From the NCBI GenBank assembly GCA_943789205.1, contig CALSTG010000001.1, positions 2,036,435 to 2,100,434 on the forward strand: a stretch of DNA of 64,000 nt. The letters are read 5' to 3'. Shown here piece after piece: positions 16,408 through 25,976 of this stretch. The notes below the pieces were generated by a model. It did not search any database, was not told the origin of the DNA, and saw only the letters and a list, made by a program, of their open reading frames with translations. Both the position numbers and the translations under genes were made by a program. Each line of letters opens with the position of its first letter. The first letter of the stretch is position 1. Source of the DNA: an uncultured Flavobacteriales bacterium (lineage in GTDB: Bacteria > Bacteroidota > Bacteroidia > Flavobacteriales_D > Crocinitomicaceae).

Positions 16408-19164
16408 ATGAAAGATTATCTCAAGTTAGCGTTACCGCATATAGTAGCTATAGCAGTTTTTGTTCTTTTTTCATCTATATTTTTTTCACCTTTATTTCAG
16501 GGGTATAGCTTAAAGCAATCTGATGTTAAGCAATATCAGGGCATGTCAAAAGAAATTTTAGACCATTATGCCGTAAATGAAGAAGACCCTTTATGGACCA
16601 ATTCAATGTTTGGAGGAATGCCTGCTTACCAGATATTGGTTTATGAAAAGAGCAATATGCTGTCATACGTAGATAGAGCCATTAAACTAGGATTGCCAAA
16701 GTCCGCGGCAATATTATTTACCGTGATGTTGGGTTTTTATATTTTTGCTTTATGCCTTCGAGTAAATCCATGGCTTGGCATCGGAGCCGCTGTGGCCTAT
16801 GGGTTTTGTACGATTAATATCTTGTATATAGGCGCTGGTCACATCACTAAAGTAAATACGATAGCATATATTGCCCCAACATTGGGAGGTTTAATTCTTG
16901 CATTTAGAGGAAAGATATTCATTGGTGCTGCCGTTTTTTCGCTCTTTTTTGGATTAAACCTTATGGCAAACCATCCTCAGATGACCTATTATTTAGGATT
17001 CGCATGCTTATTTATAGGTTTTGGAGAGTTGTATCGCTGTGTGAAATCAAAAAAGACACGAGAATTTTTAGTTGCTTCTGGATTATTAATTGTTGGTGCT
17101 GTGCTCGCCCTAATTTCTAATGCCTCGAGCTTGTTACCTACTCAAGAGTATAGTTCTTACACTACACGTGGTGCAACAGACCTTAATATTGAGCCTGATG
17201 GTTCAAAAAAGGAAGTATCAAAACAATCTGGTCTGGATACGGATTATATTTTAGAATACAACTATGGGGGCGGGGAGCTTTTGTCAATGGTTATCCCTAA
17301 AGCAAGAGGCGAGAAAGGAGCGCCGTTTGGCAATAATGAAGCACTTGTAGATTATATGTCTGAGCGCGATTCAGACATGGAAACTTCATTTTCTAATGAT
17401 AAAACATTTTTAGGACAAAGTACCTATTGGGGAGGACAGCGATTTAGCGGTGGTGCATTCTACTTTGGTGTCGTCTTATTTGTCTTATTTATTTTTGGAA
17501 TGGTATTTCTAAAGGACGTTATTAAATGGCCGGTACTTGCTCTGATTATTCTTGTAATGCTCCTTGCCTCGAATGACCCTGAAGGCATTAATGCGTTTTT
17601 CATAAATAAGTTCCCATTATATAACAAGTTTCGTGATTCTAAAATGATTTTAATTCTTTTACAACTCATGATTCCAATGATTGCGCTTTTATTTATTGAT
17701 GGGTTAACAAAAGGTCATTTTTCATTTTCCAATGCCAAAAAGATTTATGCAACTTCAGGAGTGATTTTCCTGTTTTTTGTTATTCTCTTGCTTATGCCTA
17801 GCTTAAGTGGAAGTTTTATTTCTGAAAATGAATCAAAATTATTTGCAGATGCTGTTCAAAATCAACCAGATGCAAAAGATTATTTTAATGGTTTGAAGTC
17901 TGCAATGAAGGACGCTCGTATTTTTCTTTTTAAGCAAGATGCGTTGAGAGCTCTAGGTCTTGCAATTGTTACCCTACTTTGCATTTTATTTTATTATCGT
18001 AAAAAGAGTTTTAGTTTATCCCTATTCATTGTTCTCGGAGTGTTTGCAATTGGTGATAATTTTTCAGTATCCAAAAGGTATTTGAATACAAATGAGAACA
18101 TAGAAGACCGAGATGCAGAACGTATTTCTAATGCTGCTGCTGCCGGTTTTATGAATGAAAATGAAGATCGGATAGCATACGAGAGTTTTGAACCGACAGG
18201 TTTATCTCTTTTACCAGCGCAAATGCCAAGTCAGGCCGATCAATTTATTCTTAATTCCGAAAAATCCAATATTGGCAACTTTGATAAACAAGTTTTAAAT
18301 TTTAAAACCTCTTTAGACAACCATTTTTACTATAAATCAATTGAAAATGAGAAATTAAGAGATCTTATTGCTTCTTACGGTGTCTTAAATCAAAACACAA
18401 ATTATAGAGTTCTAACATTAGGTAATCCTTTTAATGAAACGGGAACAAGCTATTATCACAAAAGTATCGGTGGCTATCACGGAGCTAAACTAAAACGTTA
18501 TCAGGAGCTCATTGATTTTAGAATTGGTATTGAAATGGCATATATACAGCAGAATTTAAACATTCAAGGACTGGCTGTTTTTAAAGAGACCCCGGCACTA
18601 AATATGCTAAATACAAAGTATGTAATTTTAAATCCAGGTCAAAGACCATTGGAGAATACGTTCCGTTTTGGTAATGCTTGGTTTGTTTCGAACATTAAAA
18701 AAGTTCGAAGTGCAGATGAGGAGATTTTAGCCTTGTCTGATAGTACCCTCGATTTTAGAGAAACTGCAGTTGTTCTAAATGAATTTAGCGGGGTAGAGAC
18801 GGTTAAAGACCAGGATCAAGAAGCAACTATAGAAATGATAAAATACGCTGCTAATGAGATTGAATATCGTTCAAAATCAACATCAAATCAGCTGGCTATC
18901 TTTAGTGAGATATATTATCCAAAAGGCTGGAATTGCTATGTCGACGGGAAGTTAACCTCAAGTTTTAGAGCGAATTATGTGCTCCGTGGCGTCAAGCTTT
19001 TAAAAGGTGAGCATAAAATTGTTTGGAAGTTTGAGCCTTCAACATTTTTTAAATCAAAAACCGCCTCAATGATTGGTTCTTTAACTCTGATTTCATTGTG
19101 TCTAGTTGTTTTTGGACTAAAATTAAGGCCTGTTTTTTCAAAAACCAATGACAGTGTGGTTTAG
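16408..19164 (+). CDS. YfhO family membrane protein
   Basis: A 918-residue multi-spanning protein of the YfhO family, which has a GT-C-like layout and is linked in Firmicutes to glycosylation of cell-wall polymers; its exact reaction in Bacteroidota is unknown. The first 580 residues hold about a dozen hydrophobic segments, with long periplasmic loops such as the 'NSMFGGMPAYQ' loop near residues 65-80 that is conserved in the family. The C-terminal 300 residues are soluble and include the 'FSEIYYPKGWNCYVDGK' motif near residues 830-850. It starts 3 bases after the regulator gene. Its stop overlaps the convergent neighbour's stop by 4 bases (TTAG). Confidence 0.85.
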   Translation: MKDYLKLALPHIVAIAVFVLFSSIFFSPLFQGYSLKQSDVKQYQGMSKEILDHYAVNEEDPLWTNSMFGGMPAYQILVYEKSNMLSYVDRAIKLGLPKSAAILFTVMLGFYIFALCLRVNPWLGIGAAVAYGFCTINILYIGAGHITKVNTIAYIAPTLGGLILAFRGKIFIGAAVFSLFFGLNLMANHPQMTYYLGFACLFIGFGELYRCVKSKKTREFLVASGLLIVGAVLALISNASSLLPTQEYSSYTTRGATDLNIEPDGSKKEVSKQSGLDTDYILEYNYGGGELLSMVIPKARGEKGAPFGNNEALVDYMSERDSDMETSFSNDKTFLGQSTYWGGQRFSGGAFYFGVVLFVLFIFGMVFLKDVIKWPVLALIILVMLLASNDPEGINAFFINKFPLYNKFRDSKMILILLQLMIPMIALLFIDGLTKGHFSFSNAKKIYATSGVIFLFFVILLLMPSLSGSFISENESKLFADAVQNQPDAKDYFNGLKSAMKDARIFLFKQDALRALGLAIVTLLCILFYYRKKSFSLSLFIVLGVFAIGDNFSVSKRYLNTNENIEDRDAERISNAAAAGFMNENEDRIAYESFEPTGLSLLPAQMPSQADQFILNSEKSNIGNFDKQVLNFKTSLDNHFYYKSIENEKLRDLIASYGVLNQNTNYRVLTLGNPFNETGTSYYHKSIGGYHGAKLKRYQELIDFRIGIEMAYIQQNLNIQGLAVFKETPALNMLNTKYVILNPGQRPLENTFRFGNAWFVSNIKKVRSADEEILALSDSTLDFRETAVVLNEFSGVETVKDQDQEATIEMIKYAANEIEYRSKSTSNQLAIFSEIYYPKGWNCYVDGKLTSSFRANYVLRGVKLLKGEHKIVWKFEPSTFFKSKTASMIGSLTLISLCLVVFGLKLRPVFSKTNDSVV

Positions 19165-20063
19165 GAAGGAAAATTGAATGTAGGAAGGCCTTCGGTTAAT
19201 CTTGACTCTTTATTTTCCACAGACAATACAACTCCTTTTTTCTTCAATATTTCATTGAATTCATAGAGGTAGTGATCTATTGGAAGGCAACCATAGGTCT
19301 GTGTTATTTTCGGATTAATGGTATCATGTTTCTTCTTTGTACCCGTACGATTCATTTCAATCATTACCTGATTATGGATTTTTGAATATTCTTTTGATGC
19401 TTCATTGGCCTCTGGATGTTCAAAAAAGTAGCGAGAATCATTTAAATCGACACCTAACAATACAATTTTTTTATACCCCATTATATACCCCATGGAAACG
19501 AGATATGATAAACTACCGGCATAATGTAACAGCCAAGACATTTCTTTTCTGTGTGCTTTCTCCCACCATCTTAAAAGTAAGGAAAGTATGCCTTTAGATG
19601 TCGTATTTGGCATCATAGGGATATTATAATAGATATTTCTTTTTGGAAGTTTAAGTGCCTCGTAATGGTTTGCTGATTTTAAAAAATGTTGATATTGAAC
19701 AATGAAAGGTACATTTTCATAGAGGTCATGTTTCTTATTAAATTCATCAATCATTGCATTGAAATGTAAACTTTTCATTGGTGTTTCCATGCAATAATAG
19801 GTCGGTGTAAAGTCATTGAAAACCCATGAATTGAAACCGATTGAATCATGTTTTTTAACATACGACCAATCTTGCTTTGTTAGTTTTGTTACAGAGTATC
19901 CACTTCCAAGTATAAAAAGCGTATCGGAAGTTTTATATTTATCTGTGTTTAAGGAATCAATTAAATTCAAACCTTTCTTGTTGCCTTGTCGACGCAAAAA
20001 CTTGGCTTCAAAAATTCCATGTAAAACTCTAACTCCTGATTGATTGTATAGCTTTTTTAGCAT
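19161..20063 (-). CDS. Rossmann-like protein, possibly glycosyltransferase-related (GT42/DUF115-like)
   Basis: A 300-residue soluble protein I cannot place firmly. Near residue 45 it has 'DTLFILGSGYSVTKLTKQDW', followed by 'SIGFNSWVFNDFTPTYY', and near residue 210 'GYIMGYKKIVLLGVDLND'. That order (a glycine-rich first strand, an 'F-P-TYY' strand and a late 'GYKKI-LLG-D' strand) is seen in DUF115 proteins and in GT42 sialyltransferases of the CST-I kind, which would fit a genome that makes a CMP-nonulosonate. No GT42 catalytic histidine can be assigned with confidence. It sits 34 bases downstream of a GT2 gene on the same strand, and that context also suggests glycan assembly. Confidence 0.5.
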   Translation of the reverse strand: MLKKLYNQSGVRVLHGIFEAKFLRRQGNKKGLNLIDSLNTDKYKTSDTLFILGSGYSVTKLTKQDWSYVKKHDSIGFNSWVFNDFTPTYYCMETPMKSLHFNAMIDEFNKKHDLYENVPFIVQYQHFLKSANHYEALKLPKRNIYYNIPMMPNTTSKGILSLLLRWWEKAHRKEMSWLLHYAGSLSYLVSMGYIMGYKKIVLLGVDLNDSRYFFEHPEANEASKEYSKIHNQVMIEMNRTGTKKKHDTINPKITQTYGCLPIDHYLYEFNEILKKKGVVLSVENKESRLTEGLPTFNFPS

Positions 20064-20097
20064 ATTCTAGATTCCCTTCCTAACAGTTCTATTAAAG

Positions 20098-20994
20098 TTA
20101 TAATTTTTCAGTGATGTAGTAACCTTTTAGAACATTCCAACGGACAAGAATCAAGTATTTCGCTTTCAGGTAGCTTCCTCGAAACAAAAACAATAAACCG
20201 AGTCCAAATGCAATTTTAAGCTTAACTAAATATTCAACTTGTTTAACGAGTCTTTGTATAATATTACTGTTTTGAAGACGAATGTATTCACTTTGGCCAA
20301 TTACCTTTGATAGGCGTATAATGAAAGATTCCTCCAATCTATAATCATCAATAAAATGCGACACTTCAAGAGTAGGGATATATAAAATCTTGTAGCCCTT
20401 TTCTTTAAGCTTAAGAAATATAAATTTATCATCGCCTCGCGTATGTAGATCGGTATTAAACCCGCCATGCTGTTCAAAAAATTCTTTTCTAAAAACCATG
20501 TTGCAACCTGCAGGATACTTTTTTGCAAAAGTTTTTACTTTTTTACCGAGATCAACTTCAGAAACGAGGCCGCTAATATAAGGGGTGATCCATTTAGGGG
20601 ACATGCCTTCGTTATAGCATGGAATTACTTTACCCCCAAAAGCCATGTAGCTATCATAGGTCTTATTTCTTGCGAATCCAGAAATAATATTAACGTATTC
20701 AGGGATGGCAAATCCGTCATCATCAATAAAGCATATTATTGAACCCTTAGCTTCTTTAATGCCTCTATTTCGTGCAAAAGACAAGCCGGGATTTTCTTCT
20801 AAAAAATAGCTAATATTTAGTTCTTTATTTGCTTTTATAAAGTCATTACAAATGACCTCTGTATTGTCTGTTGAATTATTATTGATCAGAACAATTTCAA
20901 ATTCACTAGCCTCACATTTCTGTGCCTTTAAATGGGCAAGACATTTAGGAAGATATTCTTGCCTATTGTACGTGCATATTACGATTGAAACCAT
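20098..20994 (-). CDS. GT2 family glycosyltransferase
   Basis: A 298-residue family-2 glycosyltransferase. The N-terminal 'VSIVICTYNRQEYLPKCL', 'LINNNSTDNTEVI' near residues 36-48 and the metal-binding 'CFIDDDGFA' near 90-98 are clear. 'GGFNTDLHTRGDDKFIFLKLKEKG' at about 180-200 is the usual acceptor-side GD/ED motif. A hydrophobic stretch near residues 257-270 could anchor it to the membrane. It lies downstream of nothing on its own strand and is divergent from a flippase gene, so this small locus (transferase, flippase, GT42/DUF115-like protein) looks like a second, separate glycan module. Confidence 0.88.
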   Translation of the reverse strand: MVSIVICTYNRQEYLPKCLAHLKAQKCEASEFEIVLINNNSTDNTEVICNDFIKANKELNISYFLEENPGLSFARNRGIKEAKGSIICFIDDDGFAIPEYVNIISGFARNKTYDSYMAFGGKVIPCYNEGMSPKWITPYISGLVSEVDLGKKVKTFAKKYPAGCNMVFRKEFFEQHGGFNTDLHTRGDDKFIFLKLKEKGYKILYIPTLEVSHFIDDYRLEESFIIRLSKVIGQSEYIRLQNSNIIQRLVKQVEYLVKLKIAFGLGLLFLFRGSYLKAKYLILVRWNVLKGYYITEKL

Positions 20995-21088
20995 TTTTTA
21001 AGTTATGTTGATCCATTAAAACGGGTCTAAATTAGTATAATTTCTTTGTACCTTTATCCTTATAACAATTGTAATATTGAGTTAGATA

Positions 21089-22582
21089 ATGGGACTTGTC
21101 CAAAAAGATGCACTAAGAACTACCTTGATTTCCTCGTTTGGACTCGTTTTGGGTTATCTGAATAAGGGATTGTTATTTCTACTTATTTTTTCCACAGAGC
21201 AGATTGGAGTGGTCAATCTCATATTTTCATTAGGTGTTTTGTTTGCTCAGTTCTCAAATCTTGGTTCTTTATATAGTATCTGGAAGTTTTTTCCATTTTT
21301 TAAAAATCGAGAGAAAGCACATCATGGTTTCCTGGCATTTATGTTATGCTTTGTGGGAATCGGTGCAACCTTCGTAACTGCATTTTTTGTAATATTTAGT
21401 TCTAGAATTCAGTCGGTATATCTTGAAAAGTCTCCTTTGTTTCTTGAATACTATTATTGGGTGATACCGCTAGGTCTTGGTTATTTATTATATCTCGTAT
21501 TTGAAGTGTATTTGAGAGCCTTATTTAAAAATATAATCTCTGTTTTTGCATTAGACATTGTTTTAAGATTGGCAGTGTCATTATTACTTATCTTGTTTTG
21601 GAATGGTAGCCTGAGTTTTGATCAATTTATAGCAGGGCATAGTCTTTTGTTTTTTCTACCTCCGTTAATATTGATAGGTTACTTAATAAGAATTAAAGAA
21701 TTCTATATCCATCCAAAACATATTCAAATATCAAAACGGTTTAAAAAGATTCTTTTAAATTATTCTGGATTTAATTATCTCAATTCCTTGGGTGGAGTTC
21801 TAGTGAATTCACTAGATGTAATTATGGTTGCGCAATATATTGGTTTAAGGGCGACAGGTGTTTACACTACGATTATATTCCTAACAAGTGCACTTCAAGT
21901 TCCATACAAGGCACTTATTAGGGTTAGTGCGCCTTTGGTTGCAGAATATTGGAAAACAAGAGATCTAATTAAAATGAGACTATTGTATGCACAAGTTAGC
22001 TCTATGTCCCTCGTTTTAGGCCTCGGACTTTTTCTTATTGTTTGGGTTAATATTGATTTTTTATTTTCTTTCTTGAAGCCTGAATTTAGTACTGGTATTG
22101 GCGTTTTCTTTTTCCTAATGATCGGAAGACTTTTCGATATGTATTTTGGATTGAATGGTGCTATATTTAATACATCTAAAAAATACCGTTATGATTTATT
22201 TTTCACTCTTAGCTTGATAATTATTGTTTACGTATTAAATCTGTATTTAATTCCGATTTACGGAATTGAAGGTGCAGCCATTTCAACTGCAATAGCGTTA
22301 GTGATTTATAATTTGGGAAGATTACTTTTTGTTTACTTCACCTATAAGATACACCCATTTAATGTGAGACAGTTGATTGTAATCGTGATAGGATTGCTTT
22401 GCTTTTATGCGAGTAGCATCACGCCTCAATTAAGCGCCTTGCCTTGGTTAAATGCGCTTCTGGTGACATCTATAATCACCTTAGGTTACTTTGGATCTAT
22501 ACTAATGTTTAATCTTGAACCGGAGCTAAAAAACTATTTACGAAACGGGATAAGGTATCTCGCTAAGAATTTTAAAAGCTAG
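21089..22582 (+). CDS. oligosaccharide flippase (MOP superfamily)
   Basis: A 497-residue inner-membrane protein with about 14 hydrophobic segments from residue 12 to near the C-terminus, matching the length and layout of Wzx/MATE-like flippases. The internal 'YSGFNYLNSLGGVLVNSLDVIMVAQYIG' region (about 230-258), with a polar-flanked helix pair, is typical of the second half of the fold. It is only distantly similar to the flippase at 4617-6071. It is divergent from the GT2 gene across a 94-base gap. The stop overlaps the alaS stop by 4 bases (CTAG). Confidence 0.85.
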   Translation: MGLVQKDALRTTLISSFGLVLGYLNKGLLFLLIFSTEQIGVVNLIFSLGVLFAQFSNLGSLYSIWKFFPFFKNREKAHHGFLAFMLCFVGIGATFVTAFFVIFSSRIQSVYLEKSPLFLEYYYWVIPLGLGYLLYLVFEVYLRALFKNIISVFALDIVLRLAVSLLLILFWNGSLSFDQFIAGHSLLFFLPPLILIGYLIRIKEFYIHPKHIQISKRFKKILLNYSGFNYLNSLGGVLVNSLDVIMVAQYIGLRATGVYTTIIFLTSALQVPYKALIRVSAPLVAEYWKTRDLIKMRLLYAQVSSMSLVLGLGLFLIVWVNIDFLFSFLKPEFSTGIGVFFFLMIGRLFDMYFGLNGAIFNTSKKYRYDLFFTLSLIIIVYVLNLYLIPIYGIEGAAISTAIALVIYNLGRLLFVYFTYKIHPFNVRQLIVIVIGLLCFYASSITPQLSALPWLNALLVTSIITLGYFGSILMFNLEPELKNYLRNGIRYLAKNFKS

Positions 22583-25191
22583 ATTTTCTTTTCGACATCA
22601 ATAATTGCTTTTGGAATGCCTGCTGCATTTTTACCACCTGCAGATGCATAAAAGGGCTGCCCACCGCCTCCGCCTTGAATATATGCGCTAACCTCTTTAA
22701 TCCAGTTAGATGCATTCCAGCCTCTTTCATTAACCAGGTTATCAGAAATTATAATGTGAATACCACATTTTACATGTTCTGTATTTCCAATGACACCTAC
22801 AAAATTATTGTATTCTGCTTTGAGCTGAAAAAGGATATCTTTCACACTATTTGAAGGCAGTTCAACATTGGCACCTAAGAAATTAATTCCGTTTTTTTCA
22901 ACTATTTTGTTCTTAAGCTCTATTTTAATTCTTTTAGACTGTTCCTTATAAAGGCCTTCTATTGTTTTATTGAGCGTTTGATTTTTAACAATTAAATCCT
23001 GGATCGAAAGCTCTAAATCTTTTGGCTTCTTGAGTAGGGTTGAGGCAACTTCATATTTTTGGCTCCTATCTCTGAAATAGGCGTCTGCAGCATCACCACA
23101 AATCGCTTCAATCCTTCTGATTCCTGAAGCAACAGCAGCTTCTGAAATGATAGTAAACATTCCTATTTCATGAGTATTTGATATGTGGGTTCCTCCACAC
23201 AGCTCTAAAGAGTCATTAAACTTAATTAATCGGACTTCGGAGCCATACTTTTCTCCGAATAAGGCGGTTGCTCCCATTTCCTTTGCCTTTTCAATGGGCA
23301 TTTGTCTGAATTCTTCTAGCTTATGATTTTCTTGAATTTCTTTTAGAACAAGGGATTCTATTTTCTTGAGTTCTTCATTAGTTACTTTACTGAAATGTGA
23401 GAAATCAAAACGAAGTGCATGAGGCTGAACCAATGAGCCTTTTTGTTCAACGTGAGTTCCTAAAACCTTTTGGAGCGCATGATGCAATAAGTGTGTTGCA
23501 GAGTGGTTTCTAGCAACATTAAAACGTTTTGTTTTATTAACCTGAGCGCTAAACGTACCAGAAAGCTCACTCGGAATTTCCTTTGTTAAATGAAGAATCA
23601 GGTTATTTTCTTTTTTAGTATCAAAAATAAATATCTTCTTTTCCTCTTTTGTTAGGATACCTTGATCTCCAACTTGACCACCCCCTTCAGGATAAAATGG
23701 TGTTTGGTTGAGGACAAGCTGATATAGGAGTTTACCTTTCTGCTTAACCTCACGGTATTTAATGATTTTAACATCTGATTCTAAAAAATCATAACCATTG
23801 AACCCCGAATTTGGGGTGTCAGTAACAGCAATCCAATCTTGAACGTCAACACTTGTTGCCTTTCTTGACCTGTTTTTTTGTTCTTCAAGGTTTAAATTAA
23901 AGCCCTTTGTATCAATTGATAGTTTTTGCTCCCTTGCTATTAATGATGTCAAATCTAATGGGAAGCCAAAAGTGTCATAAAGCTCAAAAACTGATGTACC
24001 ATCAATGGTATCCTTTTTATCTGATTTGCATTTTTCTATGAGCTGATTAATACGTTTAATACCTTGAGCTAGGGTCCTGTAAAAACTGTATTCTTCCTCA
24101 GTAATTACTTTAACGATTGCTTGTTCTTGGACATTTAATTCAGGATATGCCTGAGCCATTTGTTTTATGAGAACAGGAACCAATGAACCCATAAAAGGTT
24201 CTTTTAAATTTAATGTCTGATAGGCATAACGTATAGCTCTTCTCAATATCCGACGAATCACATATCCAGCACCTGTATTTGACGGCAATTGCCCATCTGC
24301 AATTGAAAATGAAATTGCTCTTAAGTGGTCTGCTATGACCCTGAGGGCAATGTCAGATGCTTCATTATTTCCGTATTTGACATTTGAAACTTCCTCCAGT
24401 TTCTTTATAATTGCTTGGAATAAATCAATATCATAGTTCGATTGCTTGCCTTGCAAAGCCATGGCTAGTCTTTCTAACCCCATCCCAGTATCTACATGAG
24501 TTTCTGGAAGATTTGACAATGATTTATCCGCTTTTCTATCAAATTGAATGAAGACAACATTCCATATTTCTATTACCTGAGGATGATCAGCATTAACAAG
24601 TAATTTCCCGTCAGTTTTTTGTCTTTCTGTATCATTTCTGAGATCAATATGAATTTCTGTACAAGGTCCACATGGACCGACTTCTCCCATTTCCCAAAAA
24701 TTATCTTTTTTTGAAGCCTTAATTATTCTTGATGGGTCAATGTGCCCTTTCCAAAGATCAATGGATTCTTGGTCAACCCCTAGACTATCTGAAGCATCTC
24801 CTTCAAAAACAGTTACATACAGTCGATCTTTTGGTAATTCATAGACCTTTGTCAAAAGCTCCCAAGCCATCGCAATAGCTTCTTCTTTGAAATAATCTCC
24901 AAAAGACCAATTCCCGAGCATTTCAAACATCGTGTGGTGATAAGTGTCAACTCCGACTTCGTCTAAATCATTATGCTTACCTGATACTCTTAGGCATTTT
25001 TGGCTATTTACAACCCTTCTATTTTTGGGTTCCGTATTTCCTAAGAAATAATCCTTGAATTGATTCATTCCAGCATTGATAAACATAAGCGTCGGGTCAT
25101 TTTTAACCACCATGGGTGCAGATGGAACAACCGTGTGTCCCTTTTTTTCAAAGAAATCAACAAATGTTTTGCGTATATCAGCTACTGTCAT
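22579..25191 (-). CDS. alaS: alanyl-tRNA synthetase
   Basis: An 870-residue class II synthetase that charges tRNA-Ala. The aminoacylation core (about 1-450) includes 'INAGMNQFKDYFLG', 'HTMFEMLGNWSFGDYFKEEA', 'CGPCTEIH' and motif 3 'VDTGMGLERLAM'. The editing domain has the zinc ligands HSATH (near 565) and CGGTH (near 665). The C-Ala/DHHA1 domain ends with the glycine-rich 'YIQGGGGGQPFYASAGG'. Length is within the normal 860-900. The start is well fixed by 'MTVADIRKTFVDFFEKKGH'. It is monocistronic and divergent from the methyltransferase gene at 25336. Confidence 0.97.
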   Translation of the reverse strand: MTVADIRKTFVDFFEKKGHTVVPSAPMVVKNDPTLMFINAGMNQFKDYFLGNTEPKNRRVVNSQKCLRVSGKHNDLDEVGVDTYHHTMFEMLGNWSFGDYFKEEAIAMAWELLTKVYELPKDRLYVTVFEGDASDSLGVDQESIDLWKGHIDPSRIIKASKKDNFWEMGEVGPCGPCTEIHIDLRNDTERQKTDGKLLVNADHPQVIEIWNVVFIQFDRKADKSLSNLPETHVDTGMGLERLAMALQGKQSNYDIDLFQAIIKKLEEVSNVKYGNNEASDIALRVIADHLRAISFSIADGQLPSNTGAGYVIRRILRRAIRYAYQTLNLKEPFMGSLVPVLIKQMAQAYPELNVQEQAIVKVITEEEYSFYRTLAQGIKRINQLIEKCKSDKKDTIDGTSVFELYDTFGFPLDLTSLIAREQKLSIDTKGFNLNLEEQKNRSRKATSVDVQDWIAVTDTPNSGFNGYDFLESDVKIIKYREVKQKGKLLYQLVLNQTPFYPEGGGQVGDQGILTKEEKKIFIFDTKKENNLILHLTKEIPSELSGTFSAQVNKTKRFNVARNHSATHLLHHALQKVLGTHVEQKGSLVQPHALRFDFSHFSKVTNEELKKIESLVLKEIQENHKLEEFRQMPIEKAKEMGATALFGEKYGSEVRLIKFNDSLELCGGTHISNTHEIGMFTIISEAAVASGIRRIEAICGDAADAYFRDRSQKYEVASTLLKKPKDLELSIQDLIVKNQTLNKTIEGLYKEQSKRIKIELKNKIVEKNGINFLGANVELPSNSVKDILFQLKAEYNNFVGVIGNTEHVKCGIHIIISDNLVNERGWNASNWIKEVSAYIQGGGGGQPFYASAGGKNAAGIPKAIIDVEKKI

Positions 25192-25288
25192 AGTTCAATT
25201 TATCGGTTGTAAAGTTAGAATTTATCTTTCAAACATTCACTCTTATTCATGCGCTTGTTAATGAGTGTGTTTCTTTCTCTTAAATACC

Positions 25289-25321
25289 TTTGTTAAAGGT
25301 TAAAGCAAAGGATTATCTTTG
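25289..25321 (+). promoter_or_regulatory. candidate promoter of the O-methyltransferase/mnmD unit
   Basis: A TTTG -33 box at 25289-25292 and a perfect -7 element TATCTTTG at 25314-25321, with 21 bases between, follow the Bacteroidota pattern TTTG-N(about 19-21)-TAnnTTTG. The ATG at 25336 begins only 14 bases after the element, so the mRNA would have a very short leader. Confidence 0.55.
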
Positions 25322-25335
25322 ATTAAAAAAAAGAC

Positions 25336-25974
25336 ATGAATTTTATCCAACAGGATATTGAGGAATATGCAGAGGCGCATACCACTCCTGAAAATGAACT
25401 GCTAACGAAAATCACGCGAGAAACTTATTTGGAGGTTTTACAACCTAGAATGCTAAGTGGTCATCTTCAGGGTAGGCTTTTAAGTATGTTTTCAAAAATG
25501 ATTGAGCCAAAAAATATTTTAGAAATCGGAACTTATACTGGTTACTCGGCTCTTTGTTTAGCTGAAGGTCTTTCTGATGATGGTAAATTGGTGACACTTG
25601 ATAAAAACATTGAACTTTTCGATCGCGTAAATAGATATTTTTCTGAATCTATTTTTAGTAATAAATTAAAAATGCTTCAAGGTGACGCATTAGAACTTAT
25701 TCCTAATCTAGAAGAATCATGGGACCTTGTTTTTATTGATGCCGATAAGGAGAATTATTACGAATATTATAAAATGACGCTTCCAAATGTTCGCTCTGGT
25801 GGTTATATCATCGCAGATAACGTACTGTGGTCGGGTAAAGTAATTGATTCCTCAGCAGATGATGCAGATACAATTGCATTAAGGGCATTTAATTTGGCTC
25901 TTTTAACGGACGCCTCAGTTGAGGTAATTCTCTTACCAATTCGAGATGGATTAACGGTAGCAAGAAAAAAATAG
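25336..25974 (+). CDS. SAM-dependent O-methyltransferase (COMT/CCoAMT-like)
   Basis: A 212-residue methyltransferase of the COG4122 / O-methyltransferase family 3 type. The SAM-binding glycine motif is 'ILEIGTYTGYSALCLAEGL' near residues 58-76, and 'LVFIDADKENYYEYY' supplies the metal-binding aspartates near residues 132-146. 'ADNVLWSGKV' is the typical third motif. In bacteria these enzymes act on small catechol-like substrates or tRNA hydroxyuridine (TrmR-like), so the neighbouring tRNA-modifying mnmD gene makes a tRNA role plausible but unproven. The ATG is directly downstream of a good -7 element. The next gene starts 2 bases after the stop. Confidence 0.87.
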   Translation: MNFIQQDIEEYAEAHTTPENELLTKITRETYLEVLQPRMLSGHLQGRLLSMFSKMIEPKNILEIGTYTGYSALCLAEGLSDDGKLVTLDKNIELFDRVNRYFSESIFSNKLKMLQGDALELIPNLEESWDLVFIDADKENYYEYYKMTLPNVRSGGYIIADNVLWSGKVIDSSADDADTIALRAFNLALLTDASVEVILLPIRDGLTVARKK

Positions 25975-25976
25975 GT

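Noticed and set aside
21041..21048. TTTCTTTG upstream of the flippase at 21089 as a -7 element
   Set aside because: One of the fixed positions (A) is wrong, and no TTTG lies at a fitting distance.
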